Shown: one piece after another, positions 15,282 through 23,909 of the stretch | How the letters are laid out: every line of letters starts with the position of its first letter | Numbering within the stretch: position 1 is the stretch's first letter | IMG/VR virus record: IMGVR_UViG_3300042543_000293 | Location: 1 to 27,553 of that record | Length of the DNA: 27,553 bases | Source of the DNA: a virus | Direction: 5' to 3' (one strand) | Position numbers and translations under genes: made by a program | Notes under the pieces: generated by a model | Told to the model about the DNA's origin: nothing | Database searches by the model: none | What the model saw: only the letters and a program-made list of their open reading frames with translations

Positions 15282-15778
15282 GCTTCTGCTCTGGAGATAG
15301 CTAGAAGAACTAATTGTTTAGCAATAATAGTAACGAAGGGGATCCCACGATTCTTAGCTTCTTCTTGCAACCAAATAAGAATCGTATCAATGTTCTTTCG
15401 GCAACCGTCAGGACCCCAACTGTTCATTGTATTAGCTCGATCTAAACATTTGCAACTTGGGGTATCGACTGCAAACCAAGATAGAATTTTTTTAAGTTCT
15501 GATCCTGGTCCATTGCTTTTTAAGGTTTGTTCCCGATCTCGAACTTCAAATAAATGACGAAGATCTTTAATGATCTCTTGTACTTTCTCAGGAGCGTGTT
15601 CTTCAACTGCTGAGACTGCATGAGATGCTGTCACTGAGTTTGGAGATCTTGCGTTCGATAACGTTATACATACTGCACAAGCTTCTGGTGATGTCTTTGA
15701 TTTATAACCTCCAGATAATTCTTGAGCTATACGACAGTAACCTTGTTCTTTTTCTTTAAAGTAGTAATTGCATTCCAT
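15248..15778 (-). CDS. Cys-containing protein of glycosylation cluster (176 aa)
   Basis: ATG at 15778 is preferred over a GTG three codons upstream because of the weak AAGTGA site before it. Two parts are visible: an N-terminal region with CNYYFKE, YCRIAQEL and CAVC (possible metal-binding Cys), and a C-terminal region GPGSELKKILSWF, then CKCLDRANTMNSWGPDGCR, then IDTILIWLQEEAKNRGIPF. That Cys-x-Cys, Trp-Gly-x-x-x-Cys arrangement occurs, as far as I recall, in uncharacterised proteins near phage and bacterial sugar-transferase genes. Activity unknown; position suggests a partner of the two glycosyltransferases. Confidence 0.65.
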   Translation of the reverse strand: MECNYYFKEKEQGYCRIAQELSGGYKSKTSPEACAVCITLSNARSPNSVTASHAVSAVEEHAPEKVQEIIKDLRHLFEVRDREQTLKSNGPGSELKKILSWFAVDTPSCKCLDRANTMNSWGPDGCRKNIDTILIWLQEEAKNRGIPFVTIIAKQLVLLAISRAEACTQKNATSSI

Positions 15779-15798
15779 AAAAATCACTTATTGGGGAG

Positions 15799-17733
15799 TT
15801 AAGGAGTTTCTACGCGAGTACATACCCATAGTATTCTTTGTCCAATCCACTCTCCTGGAAAGAACGGTGGTAGACATTGGCAATCCGGATAGGGAGAACA
15901 TTCTGTAAGTACCACCCAACTAGAACCATCCCACATGATGAAACATTCTGTACAGGATGGTCCGCCACCTCCACCACTTCCAGAACCTCCACCTGATCCA
16001 CCACTGCCCTGTGATCCTGATCCACCGCTACCCTGTGAACCAGAACTCGCAGATCCAGAAGAAGCACTCGAAGCACTTGAACTAGAAGAACTAGAAGAAC
16101 TGGAACTTGAACTAGAACTAGAACTAGAACTGGAACTTGAGCTAGAGCTTGAACTAGAACTCGAACTAGAAGAACTAGAGCTAGAAGGGCTGGATACACT
16201 CGAACCACTAGAACTACTGGAAATGGACTCGACACAACATTCAGCATAATAATATGCACCAACTTGGTTGCATACTCCTGATGATCCAATTCCTAAATCT
16301 TTTAAGTTTCTAGTTAGATCGTATAAAGTAATTGAAGTACGGCGAGGAGTACCGATAATCGGATAAAAAATGTCAGCAGTAGCAACGCCATAGGAATATC
16401 CATCTGAGTAAACAAATGGGGAAGTGAGAACATACTTCCATTTCTCTCGAATAAGTTCTTTTTCATACTGTTTAAACTCCGGTGTTAGATAATTCAGTTC
16501 GTGCTTAGGAACGCCAATAACTTCGGTTGTTAAGCCTTTACCTGTGTTGGAATACACAATCTTGTCTGCTTCAAATCGAGGGGTAAAACTAAACCTGCCT
16601 CGAATACGGCGATAAGATATTCTGGGATGGATCGATGCCCTTGCTCGTTCTGCTACATCACCGTAAATCTGATTATTCCAGTAAGAAGTATCATTAGGTA
16701 GATAGTTTACTGTAGAACCACCAGGATTGACCCATGCGTAATGATGAGGAAGAGTTACCTGTAAACTCGAATTAGAATCACCTGATGTATCACTAGCTTG
16801 ATAGAACCCTTCAGGATAGTTGTTGACATCTAACTGAAGAACTATATCTGATTCATTATTGTAGAATTTAGGAATCAAAGATTCGTTTGCAATAAACGTA
16901 ACTGGGAACTTGAGTTTTTCAATCGGTTCTGCTGGACTTGGAAAAAAAACTACTAAGTTCTGCATCTGGTTAATCATATACGCAGCAGAGTAGTCGGAGT
17001 TCTCTGCACGTAAACCATCGAAGACTAAATTGCCAAGTCGATCTACATAGTAATAGCAACGAAAGATTTCAGCACATCTTGAACACCATTCAAGAAATGT
17101 CATGTCTCCAGAATGGACATTAAGAAGATAATAGTTTTGAAGAAATGTTGTATTAAGTAAACCTGTTACTGCAGGATTAGCAGCAGCTTCAAGCATATCA
17201 TTCAATATAGCTGATGCTGTCCATAGAGAAGTTCCATTAAGAGTTTCTTCGTAATATCGATTAGTACCAGCAGATACTCCAACATTCTTTTCAGTATGAC
17301 GAATCTTATTGTAGACTTTGTTTTTAGTATGGACTTTACCAAACCAATGTCTCATGTCCTCTAAGATAATATAAACAACTGAATCAGGATTATCTGGATG
17401 CCCTAAAATATTAACTGCATCAACTATCGTCCATTTAAAGTAGTTAGTCCCTATTCCTCCAGAGTATTGATCTCGAATACGAATGGTAACATTAGGGTAG
17501 AAATAACTGGTCGATATAGGTCCTGATAAACCACCTGCTTCTATACTTAGATCATCGTAATCTGATTTAGTAATAAGCAAATGACAACATGCTGGTTCAG
17601 GACCATGTTTGAGTTCAAGGGAATTGCATTTGGAAATCAACGAAGGATCCATGTCCATTTTCTGCATGTGGGCACGTACAGAAACAGGATCGATACAAGA
17701 AAACTGACTTCCGTTAGCTGTTAACTCAAACAT
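15799..17733 (-). CDS. Tail hub-like structural protein with poly-serine tract
   Basis: 644 aa; ATG at 17733 overlaps the portal stop (TAATG). Residues about 205-250 contain TFLEWCSRCAEIFRCYYYV and DRLGNLVFDG, the pattern of a tail hub / gpD-type domain (short helix, then YVD..G.LVF strand). Several aromatic beta strands follow. A region at about 499-560 is almost pure serine, then a Ser/Ala/Gly and Gly-rich linker to about 600, and a Cys-rich C-terminal module (CTECF, CSPYPDCQC). The serine-rich stretch could be a flexible or glycosylated stalk. Its neighbours downstream are glycosyltransferases. The tail-hub call is from motif shape only. Confidence 0.6.
   Translation of the reverse strand: MFELTANGSQFSCIDPVSVRAHMQKMDMDPSLISKCNSLELKHGPEPACCHLLITKSDYDDLSIEAGGLSGPISTSYFYPNVTIRIRDQYSGGIGTNYFKWTIVDAVNILGHPDNPDSVVYIILEDMRHWFGKVHTKNKVYNKIRHTEKNVGVSAGTNRYYEETLNGTSLWTASAILNDMLEAAANPAVTGLLNTTFLQNYYLLNVHSGDMTFLEWCSRCAEIFRCYYYVDRLGNLVFDGLRAENSDYSAAYMINQMQNLVVFFPSPAEPIEKLKFPVTFIANESLIPKFYNNESDIVLQLDVNNYPEGFYQASDTSGDSNSSLQVTLPHHYAWVNPGGSTVNYLPNDTSYWNNQIYGDVAERARASIHPRISYRRIRGRFSFTPRFEADKIVYSNTGKGLTTEVIGVPKHELNYLTPEFKQYEKELIREKWKYVLTSPFVYSDGYSYGVATADIFYPIIGTPRRTSITLYDLTRNLKDLGIGSSGVCNQVGAYYYAECCVESISSSSSGSSVSSPSSSSSSSSSSSSSSSSSSSSSSSSSSSSSSSSSSSSSASSASSGSASSGSQGSGGSGSQGSGGSGGGSGSGGGGGPSCTECFIMWDGSSWVVLTECSPYPDCQCLPPFFPGEWIGQRILWVCTRVETP
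16060..16230 (-). repeat. Hexamer-like coding repeat producing poly-serine
   Basis: Imperfect repeats of TCT-AGT type (alternating TCN and AGY codons) spell about 57 nearly uninterrupted serines in the tail-hub-like protein. Such repeats can expand or contract by slippage; because of the codon mix the DNA drifts while the protein stays serine. Confidence 0.8.
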
Positions 17734-19031
17734 TAGTTATTCAATGTGTTAGGTGTTCCAGATTCAGTCTTCTCAATCTTAGAAGATGGGGGTGTTTCAC
17801 CCTTGGGAATCCCCTTGGTTTCCTGGGAAAAATTCCCTTGCTTCATTTCATCGCCGTAAGCTTCGATTGGGATCAATGGCACTACTTCAAATTCAGGTAA
17901 TTTCCCAAAGCTAAGAGGAATAAGGAAATTCAAAATTTGATTGATAAAATCACTGATCAAGAAGTCAACAATTTGTTGCAAAGTAGAATAGAAAGCTACC
18001 ATAGGAATCTTACGACCTGTAGCAGCACCAAGACCACCTCCACCACCTTGAATCACTTCAGGAGGAATACCAAGACCTTCAAGTTCTTCGTTGGTCAGGA
18101 AGATCATGTATTCAGCCATACCAGGAGGTGCTACTGACGATGATGGTGCTTCATAGTCCCAAATTTGTCTTCCATCAGCACCCGTCTGATTAGGGAAAAT
18201 AAGATAACCACCAGATCGTTTCTTAGCTAACATCTCAATAGCTAAATCTCGATTAGAGATACGACCGCCATTCTCTAAACTGGTGTAGCCTAGAGGGTAT
18301 CGCATGATACCACCATCGTATGCGTTACGATGGAACCAAAGACGACGAATATCACGAACACCACCTTCAGTCCAGATTTCCCACCATGCTGCGTATGCAC
18401 CGAATAGGCGAGATAATCCGTAATACTTCTGACGATCACGTTCGTGGGTATGCCAGAAGACTTTTGGAATACCAATATAGAACTGTTTTAGATTACCTGA
18501 GTTGATCTCAGTGCCGACTAATCCACCATTTACGGTGACTGCAACACAGTCAGGAGGATTGAAGTCTAGTAGATTGTCAAAATTGAGTACTCTACGCTTC
18601 CGACCATCAACTGAGGTAGATTCCTTGTAGATCACCTCACCTGCACTGTAGCCCCATTCTAGGGCTTTTAATGCCTTAATAGCACCTACTTGCCAGAACC
18701 TCTTCAGATTCTTGGTAATGAAATCGGCAACCTCCTTATCTTCACATTTCACAACGTAAGGAAAGGAGGTATCCGATGACACAATCCAGCGATGAATGGC
18801 AGGATTCTTTGCTTCTTCTTCAGTAAAGAATTTAGTGAAAGCATGGATAGGACCTTTGATGAGTCCCAAACCAAAGCAGATACGTGGATCTTCAAGCATC
18901 TGTTTAATCGCAAACCGAGAAAAGATCGGTCTGTGATGTGGTGCATACGAGTAATAATTCTGGATGTATCCAGTTGGGTCGTATGGGACAGATTGAATTT
19001 GAAGTAAGTCTTCTTTGGTTATTTGTGCCAT
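17733..19031 (-). CDS. Portal-like protein (DUF935/Mu gp29 style)
   Basis: 432 aa. Features shared with portal proteins of this group: IFSRFAIKQMLEDPRI near the N terminus, KALKALEWGYSAGEVIYKE (about 119-137), IPKVFWHTHERDRQKYYG and LSRLFGAYAAWWEIW (about 188-220), a clip-like middle, and a glycine-rich segment (GGGGGLGAATG, about 330) before a hydrophobic helix with Phe/Ile residues. The C terminus is Pro/Ser/Glu-rich and disordered. The portal forms the dodecameric packaging ring. ATG at 19031 overlaps the preceding stop by 13 nt. It is unusually placed behind the tape measure. The family call is by eye. Confidence 0.65.
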   Translation of the reverse strand: MAQITKEDLLQIQSVPYDPTGYIQNYYSYAPHHRPIFSRFAIKQMLEDPRICFGLGLIKGPIHAFTKFFTEEEAKNPAIHRWIVSSDTSFPYVVKCEDKEVADFITKNLKRFWQVGAIKALKALEWGYSAGEVIYKESTSVDGRKRRVLNFDNLLDFNPPDCVAVTVNGGLVGTEINSGNLKQFYIGIPKVFWHTHERDRQKYYGLSRLFGAYAAWWEIWTEGGVRDIRRLWFHRNAYDGGIMRYPLGYTSLENGGRISNRDLAIEMLAKKRSGGYLIFPNQTGADGRQIWDYEAPSSSVAPPGMAEYMIFLTNEELEGLGIPPEVIQGGGGGLGAATGRKIPMVAFYSTLQQIVDFLISDFINQILNFLIPLSFGKLPEFEVVPLIPIEAYGDEMKQGNFSQETKGIPKGETPPSSKIEKTESGTPNTLNN

Positions 19032-19279
19032 GATTGCTTTTGCGTCTGTTGAAGAAGTAAATTAGCTCTTGCCGATTCTGCTTCCGATTCTTTCACACCT
19101 ACTTGAATCAAAAGATTGTAGTACCTGTCTGGAGTTAAGGCACTATCAAGCATTCTGTGCCTGAGTTCTTCTTCAGCTTCAAGTTCTGGTATGACTAGGG
19201 AGTAATATTTAAGTAATCTACTCTCCAGAGGCAAAGGAATCTTATAGAACCTTATTGCTTTTGCTCTGGAGAACAGAAG
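19019..19279 (-). CDS. Frameshift gene, downstream -1 ORF (expressed as extension of the 94-aa ORF)
   Basis: Reading in the -1 frame from CTT after the slippery codons gives an 86-residue extension (LLFSRAKAIRFYKI, ELEAEEELRHRML, ALTPDRYYNLLIQVG, ESARANLLLQQTQ). Together with the first 86 residues of the upstream ORF the predicted fusion is 172 aa. The frame also runs further upstream, but only with a Met whose region overlaps the upstream ORF and has no ribosome site, so independent initiation is less likely. Its stop overlaps the portal start by 13 nt. Confidence 0.7.
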   Translation of the reverse strand, partial: LLFSRAKAIRFYKIPLPLESRLLKYYSLVIPELEAEEELRHRMLDSALTPDRYYNLLIQVGVKESEAESARANLLLQQTQKQSWHK

Positions 19280-19285
19280 TTTTTT
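19222..19285 (-). promoter_or_regulatory. Programmed -1 ribosomal frameshift signal
   Basis: Slippery heptamer A AAA AAC at 19279-19285 in the zero frame of the upstream ORF, spacer TTCTGT (6 nt), then a perfect 9-bp stem TCTCCAGAG / CTCTGGAGA (19264-19272 with 19222-19230). It can be extended by CAAA/TTTG past one bulge, and its loop contains the TAA of the upstream ORF. Spacing and geometry match known -1 frameshift sites. Confidence 0.85.
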
Positions 19286-19536
19286 ATTGTAGTCAACTTC
19301 GAAACAGCTTGTTCTACTAAAAGAACTGAAGCAGTACGTGTTAACTCTACATCGAATTTCTCTTTCATGTTTTTCATGAAATGAGGGATCCAATCTTTGC
19401 TGTCTAATTTGTCAGCATCGTTACCTGCATTTTTCCAAAATTCGTAAATGTCGATAACTTCGATGTTGGTTCGGTTTTCACCTTGAACAATCGAAAGAGT
19501 TGCTTCTTCGACACTAGGGAGAAGGAAATCGCTCAT
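19252..19536 (-). CDS. Frameshift gene, upstream ORF (tail assembly chaperone-like)
   Basis: 94 aa. ATG at 19536 overlaps the upstream stop (TAATG). The product is acidic and helical (SVEEATLSIV, IYEFWKNAGNDADKLD, VLLVEQAVSKL). Codons 85-86 are AAA AAC within a slippery A AAA AAC, and the stop lies inside the loop of a downstream hairpin. A small acidic first ORF plus a -1 extension is the classical architecture of long-tailed phage tail assembly chaperones (lambda gpG/gpGT). Those normally precede the tape measure, whereas this pair lies two genes after it, so the functional label is tentative; the frameshift is well supported. Confidence 0.7.
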   Translation of the reverse strand: MSDFLLPSVEEATLSIVQGENRTNIEVIDIYEFWKNAGNDADKLDSKDWIPHFMKNMKEKFDVELTRTASVLLVEQAVSKLTTIKNFCSPEQKQ

Positions 19537-21680
19537 TAAGTCAAAACTCCTGAAAATCCTGAAGATGTTAAATCTTTGAAGAAATTAGTATGAACACTGG
19601 TGTTAACATAATAAGGAATTGACCAAGTTGCAAGATAGACTGGAACAATACCTTTACCAAGTTGCTTTAGAGTAACTATGGATTGTCCTGAACGAACTAA
19701 AGGATGTGTTTTGTATTGGAAAGCACATGGTATAGTTGGTGGAAACCCTACTCTAATTGCATAACCTGACATAACTATAGTGGTAACAGGTTGGCTGTTG
19801 TAGCTAGTTGTATAATCTTGATCACTTGGGTGTAAGCCTTCTGAAACTGCTTGCATATTATGCAAGGCAACTGTTCTATTTTCTTTACCTACAATGTTGT
19901 CACCTAAGGCTGATTTCATAGCACGATCAATGTTTACGTCATATCTCTGTCTTACAACTTGAAAAGTGTTTACATCTTCCAGAATTTGAAAAGAATTTTC
20001 ATGCATTATGTAAGAGCGTTTAGCTAGGTCTACTGAATACTCTTGCTGAGTTGAGGGTTGAGTAGTGTCTTCATTTGGAGGATATACCCAAGCAGGTAAG
20101 TTAATACCATGAACTGCTTTATTTATTTTTACGTTTTGTATAAGCTGATCATCAGGATAGTAAAGATAAGGCCCATCATCTTCAGATATACCAGTATACC
20201 CATAAACATCCCAGGCACATAACATATCAGAATTAAAATAATTAGGATTTCCAGCAAATTGATCTTTATATTCACTCCATTGACTAAATAAAGACGCATC
20301 AGTAGTTAATGGGTTTGTAGATGAAGTTGGACGGGTAAAACCAGCATGCCACGGTTCTCGATCATCTGGATTAGCAATGTCAACATACCAATATTTGTAA
20401 TTGCCTGATTGGTTTTCTTTATAATTGTATAGAGGTGTAAACAAACCTGATTGTTGAATCAATTTATCTCGATCATAAACACCTACATATTCAAGACGAA
20501 AGCTATGAGTTCTATCGAATAAATTCTCTTTGTAAGAAACTTTAGTAATAATATTTCTTGCATACTCTGATTCTTCTTCTGGATTAGAAGCATCATCCAG
20601 TTTTTCTTTTTTCAATCGACCAACTTTATCATAAGCTATTCCTCCTGGTTCTGTTCTAAATAATCGTTGCCTAGCATAAAACCAAAAAAGGAAAAAAGCT
20701 GTTGAAAATGCTTGTCCAGGAGGCAAAGTAATATTGCCTTGAATAACATTATTCCATTGATGAAAACCCTTACCCTCTAAACGACCACCGAACAAAGAAG
20801 AACTTACTTCATGAGACATATCCATTTTCATTGCCTTTGGTGGCATAGCATTTTCTGTTGGAAACTGCTTATCAACTAAAGTGAAAGTGCAAGATAATGA
20901 ATTAGGATCATGCTGAAATCGTTGTGATACTCTTCGGCAATAAAGAGGAACAGGAAAGGCAACTAGATATCTTACTCTATCTGGATGTAATCTGCCTATT
21001 ACATTTGTAATAACATTTTGTCCTTTTGCACAACTAGATATACTGTATTTTCCAGAAGTTGTAACAGTAACAGAACCGATTTCATCAATATCATAAGATC
21101 TTGACCATGATAGTTCTGTTAAACCTATGTTTTCTGGATTTACTAAAATTGTATTAGCATTATTAAATATAATCTGATTATGGGTACAGAAAGTAACTAC
21201 CCAAGTGAGTTCAACTGCTTGTTGTGCTGCTAAATTCTTCCATTTAAAATCTGTTGGTATTGGTCCAAAATTTACATCAGTTGCATCATTGATTACAAAT
21301 CCATAATTGGTCGCGTTATTTGTAGGACCTAAACCTTGATAAGTGCAACGTAGTTCTTTTCTAGGTTGCATCAGAACAGCACGAATTTGCTGAACAGCAG
21401 TATCAATAGTTATTGGAGATGGGCTAATACCATCAGGCATGTTAGCAGGATTTTGTCTTGTGAAGATGTATTGATAAGGCAAATACCATACTACCGTTAA
21501 TTCACTTTTAGTGTACTTAAAGTTAACTCCGTTATCACTTAGTACTGGTTTAGAATTAAATGATAGTGTGTAAGTTGGTGGGAATTTATAAATACCAGCT
21601 TCAGTACCTAACCTGCTTTCTACATCACCATAGGATAATTCACCAAATGTTCTTATACTATTAAAGCCCTGAACAGTCAT
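19536..21680 (-). CDS. Large virion structural protein (714 aa)
   Basis: ATG at 21680 with AAGGA upstream. Composition is Asn/Tyr/Pro/Ser-rich and beta-sheet-like throughout (TYTLSFNSKPVL, ELTVVWYLPYQ, GSVTVTTSGKYSI, YTTSYNSQPVTTIVMSG), with no transmembrane segment and no catalytic motif that I recognise. Size, position directly after the tape measure, and coupling (TAATG) to the following gene point to a distal tail, baseplate or tail-tip protein. It could equally be a large tail-associated structural protein of an undescribed family. Confidence 0.65.
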   Translation of the reverse strand: MTVQGFNSIRTFGELSYGDVESRLGTEAGIYKFPPTYTLSFNSKPVLSDNGVNFKYTKSELTVVWYLPYQYIFTRQNPANMPDGISPSPITIDTAVQQIRAVLMQPRKELRCTYQGLGPTNNATNYGFVINDATDVNFGPIPTDFKWKNLAAQQAVELTWVVTFCTHNQIIFNNANTILVNPENIGLTELSWSRSYDIDEIGSVTVTTSGKYSISSCAKGQNVITNVIGRLHPDRVRYLVAFPVPLYCRRVSQRFQHDPNSLSCTFTLVDKQFPTENAMPPKAMKMDMSHEVSSSLFGGRLEGKGFHQWNNVIQGNITLPPGQAFSTAFFLFWFYARQRLFRTEPGGIAYDKVGRLKKEKLDDASNPEEESEYARNIITKVSYKENLFDRTHSFRLEYVGVYDRDKLIQQSGLFTPLYNYKENQSGNYKYWYVDIANPDDREPWHAGFTRPTSSTNPLTTDASLFSQWSEYKDQFAGNPNYFNSDMLCAWDVYGYTGISEDDGPYLYYPDDQLIQNVKINKAVHGINLPAWVYPPNEDTTQPSTQQEYSVDLAKRSYIMHENSFQILEDVNTFQVVRQRYDVNIDRAMKSALGDNIVGKENRTVALHNMQAVSEGLHPSDQDYTTSYNSQPVTTIVMSGYAIRVGFPPTIPCAFQYKTHPLVRSGQSIVTLKQLGKGIVPVYLATWSIPYYVNTSVHTNFFKDLTSSGFSGVLT

Positions 21681-21696
21681 TACATAAATTCCTTAG

Positions 21697-23472
21697 TTAA
21701 CGTAATTGAACGAATGCTGCTGGATTATTAGCAAAGAACTTGGTACTACCTTGATTTGCAATAGATGCTATTTCTAAAGGATCCTCTGTACCTAATTTTT
21801 TAGCAATATCGCTAACATCAACTGCTATTGGTCCAATTAGATTCAGTGCAGCAGGTAGCCAAGGCGCAAACAACTCAACTAAACCTTGAACATATTTTAT
21901 TGATTGACCAGATACCTCAACAATTTGTGTTAGTAAATCTAAGATATTTACTAAATAAGGTTCTGTTGTGATCAAAAACTTATCAAATGCTTGACGAGTT
22001 GCTAACTCAAATTTGGTTTGAGCTTCCGTTATTCTCGCAATTTGTGGACCAATCAGTGCTGCTCTACGGAAGTCATCTTTTAATATAGCAATCTCTTTAG
22101 CAACAACTGCACCTGTGATCTGAGGAGAAAATCCAACTAGATTACCAGCAATTTGAGTTACACTGTTATTGATAGAAATCAAAGTTTGTGCTGCTATATT
22201 CAAAGGAGCCAGAATAGTTTCAGTTACAGCTTTCCCTACAAAACTACCAACAATAGGACCTAATACTGGACCTAATACTGGAACAAAAGAGGCGGCAACT
22301 GCACCAACAACTGCACCAGCTTCCGAAGCTAGCTTAGTTCCAGAAGAAACTACCTCACTAGCCCTACCTAAAACCTGACTACTTGATCCTCCAGTCAATG
22401 GTGTAAGAGCAAGATTAGCTAACGCACTTCCTAAGTTTGTTATATCTGAAGTAATTTTTGGAAGTTTATCTACTACAACAGATGTGAAAGCACCTAGACC
22501 TGCAATACCTGCAATTGTTTTTGCCTGCTGTTGCACTTCTTGTGTTTTCTTAATTTCTCTTGTTCTTTCATCAATAAGATTTTCTCTAATCTTAGGTGCT
22601 TCTTCTTTTAAAGATTTTAATTCTACTTGAAAATTCTCTGTTAGTTTATTTGTTTGCTCTGGGTCTAGTAAATTTAGAAATTCTTTTAGAGAATCATTGA
22701 TCGAGTTGATACGTCCTTTTAAAGTATCTAACAGCAATGTCTCTTCCTTGCTTGCTGCTCCTACTTTCTCAAGTGCCATTACATACATAGCAAGCTTATT
22801 GACATCATCGATATCTAATTTGTTAAGTTCTTCTTTTGTCATCTTCAAAGCAGAACTTAACTCTTCTTTTGCTTTTGAAAGAGCAGGAGCCAATTCTTTT
22901 TGAATATCGATTTCATCTTGCTTACTTAATTTGTAAGCTTGAATTGATTTTGTTAACTCATCAACTTTGGGATCAAGTAATCCTACTTGCACTCCAATGT
23001 TCTGAAATATGTTTTGTATAAGCTCGCTAGTTGAATCGTTAACGAACTTGATCATATCCGAAACTTTGAGTTCACTTTGAGGTGTGCCTGTAGCTGTAGC
23101 TACGCTCTCTCTAGCAACTCGAAATGCAGATAGAACAGGATAGAAGCTTGTACCAACTAACCTACTTAAAACTTCAGATATGATTGTTTCAGAAGCACGA
23201 AACGTATTTGATGCTAATCTGTCTTGATCAGCTTGAGCAATAAGTGCTTTCTTACGAGCAGTTTCTAAATCTTTTTTTGATACGAATTTTTCTAAATCAG
23301 CAAGAATTTCTGAAGAAGATTTATTTTCCGATTTTTTAGATGAAGCATCTTCGACTTTACCTAGAATCTTATTAAGAATCTCAAGCTTCTCAGAATTCTC
23401 AGCAATAGATTTTGCAAGTGAATCTAGTCTAGATGAATCGTCTCCACCTAAAAAACCGGAACTGTCTGCCAT
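21697..23472 (-). CDS. Tape measure protein
   Basis: 591 aa. The first half is strongly helical and charged with coiled-coil-like heptads (KSIAENSEKLEILNKIL, ALSKAKEELSSALKMTKEEL, EAPKIRENLIDERTREI). A central apolar, Ala/Val/Gly-rich segment (GAVVGAVAASFVPVLGPVLG, about residues 385-410) follows, then further helices, typical of tape measure proteins that fill the tail tube and set tail length. It follows the tail-tube-like gene. At 591 aa it implies a rather short tail. ATG at 23472 has GAAGGT upstream. The call is from architecture and context. Confidence 0.75.
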   Translation of the reverse strand: MADSSGFLGGDDSSRLDSLAKSIAENSEKLEILNKILGKVEDASSKKSENKSSSEILADLEKFVSKKDLETARKKALIAQADQDRLASNTFRASETIISEVLSRLVGTSFYPVLSAFRVARESVATATGTPQSELKVSDMIKFVNDSTSELIQNIFQNIGVQVGLLDPKVDELTKSIQAYKLSKQDEIDIQKELAPALSKAKEELSSALKMTKEELNKLDIDDVNKLAMYVMALEKVGAASKEETLLLDTLKGRINSINDSLKEFLNLLDPEQTNKLTENFQVELKSLKEEAPKIRENLIDERTREIKKTQEVQQQAKTIAGIAGLGAFTSVVVDKLPKITSDITNLGSALANLALTPLTGGSSSQVLGRASEVVSSGTKLASEAGAVVGAVAASFVPVLGPVLGPIVGSFVGKAVTETILAPLNIAAQTLISINNSVTQIAGNLVGFSPQITGAVVAKEIAILKDDFRRAALIGPQIARITEAQTKFELATRQAFDKFLITTEPYLVNILDLLTQIVEVSGQSIKYVQGLVELFAPWLPAALNLIGPIAVDVSDIAKKLGTEDPLEIASIANQGSTKFFANNPAAFVQLR

Positions 23473-23562
23473 TTGGGATTACCTTCATTTCCTGGGAAAA
23501 TATCACTTCATGCTCTTTTTATTTTAAGAACTCTTCTAGAGTTTATAAACAGAATTTTTCAT

Positions 23563-23787
23563 TCATTTTTTGTACGATTTTTTACCTTTACAACCCCAAC
23601 GTGAACGACTTATCGTATTTGGGCAAGGAGGATTCTTACATTTAGGAATACCAGAAGATCGGGCACAGTACCGATCTCCACGTTCCGTTCCAGGTTGCGG
23701 TGTTTTACCTGCTTGTCCAACACTTCGAGTTTTACCACCTACAGTAACTCGAACTGCTTTACCTTTAGCTGGAGATTTCTTAGGCAT
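23563..23787 (-). CDS. Small basic Cys-containing protein (74 aa)
   Basis: Begins MPKKSPAKGKAVRVTVGG; four Cys occur in the second half (CARSSG, CKNPPC, CPNT, CKGKKS), plausibly a metal or disulphide site, and the tail is KGKKSYKK. The ATG at 23787 lies one base before the stop of the next upstream small gene. It belongs to a run of three tiny Lys-rich genes between the tail tube and tape measure genes. Function unknown. Confidence 0.65.
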   Translation of the reverse strand: MPKKSPAKGKAVRVTVGGKTRSVGQAGKTPQPGTERGDRYCARSSGIPKCKNPPCPNTISRSRWGCKGKKSYKK

Positions 23788-23788
23788 C

Positions 23789-23905
23789 TCATTTACCCTT
23801 TTTAGGTTTAGGTTTAGCAGATTTTTTACAACTACCTGGAGAATATGGTTTCTTACCCTTTACAGGTTCATAACCTTTCCAGCATCGGCCTTTATCTTTA
23901 GCCAT
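23789..23905 (-). CDS. Small basic protein with CWKGY motif (38 aa)
   Basis: From ATG at 23905: MAKDKGRCWKGYEPVKGKK, followed by PYSPGSCKKS and a Lys/Pro tail ending KPKKGK. The pattern CWKGYxPVxGKKPYxxGSC is one I recall from small uncharacterised phage and bacterial proteins. A weak AAGAAG site precedes the ATG. Two Cys could bind metal or form a disulphide. Function unknown. Confidence 0.6.
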   Translation of the reverse strand: MAKDKGRCWKGYEPVKGKKPYSPGSCKKSAKPKPKKGK

Positions 23906-23909
23906 GTTT

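Noticed and set aside
16060-16249. CRISPR array or plus-strand Leu/Glu-rich gene in the repeat region
   Set aside because: The repeat units are 6-9 bases with no spacers and spell serine in the minus-strand gene; the plus-strand frame is a mirror of this repeat.
23529-23543. Short hairpin AACTCT/AGAGTT as a terminator before the tape measure gene
   Set aside because: The stem is only six pairs with a three-base loop and lacks a T run right after it.
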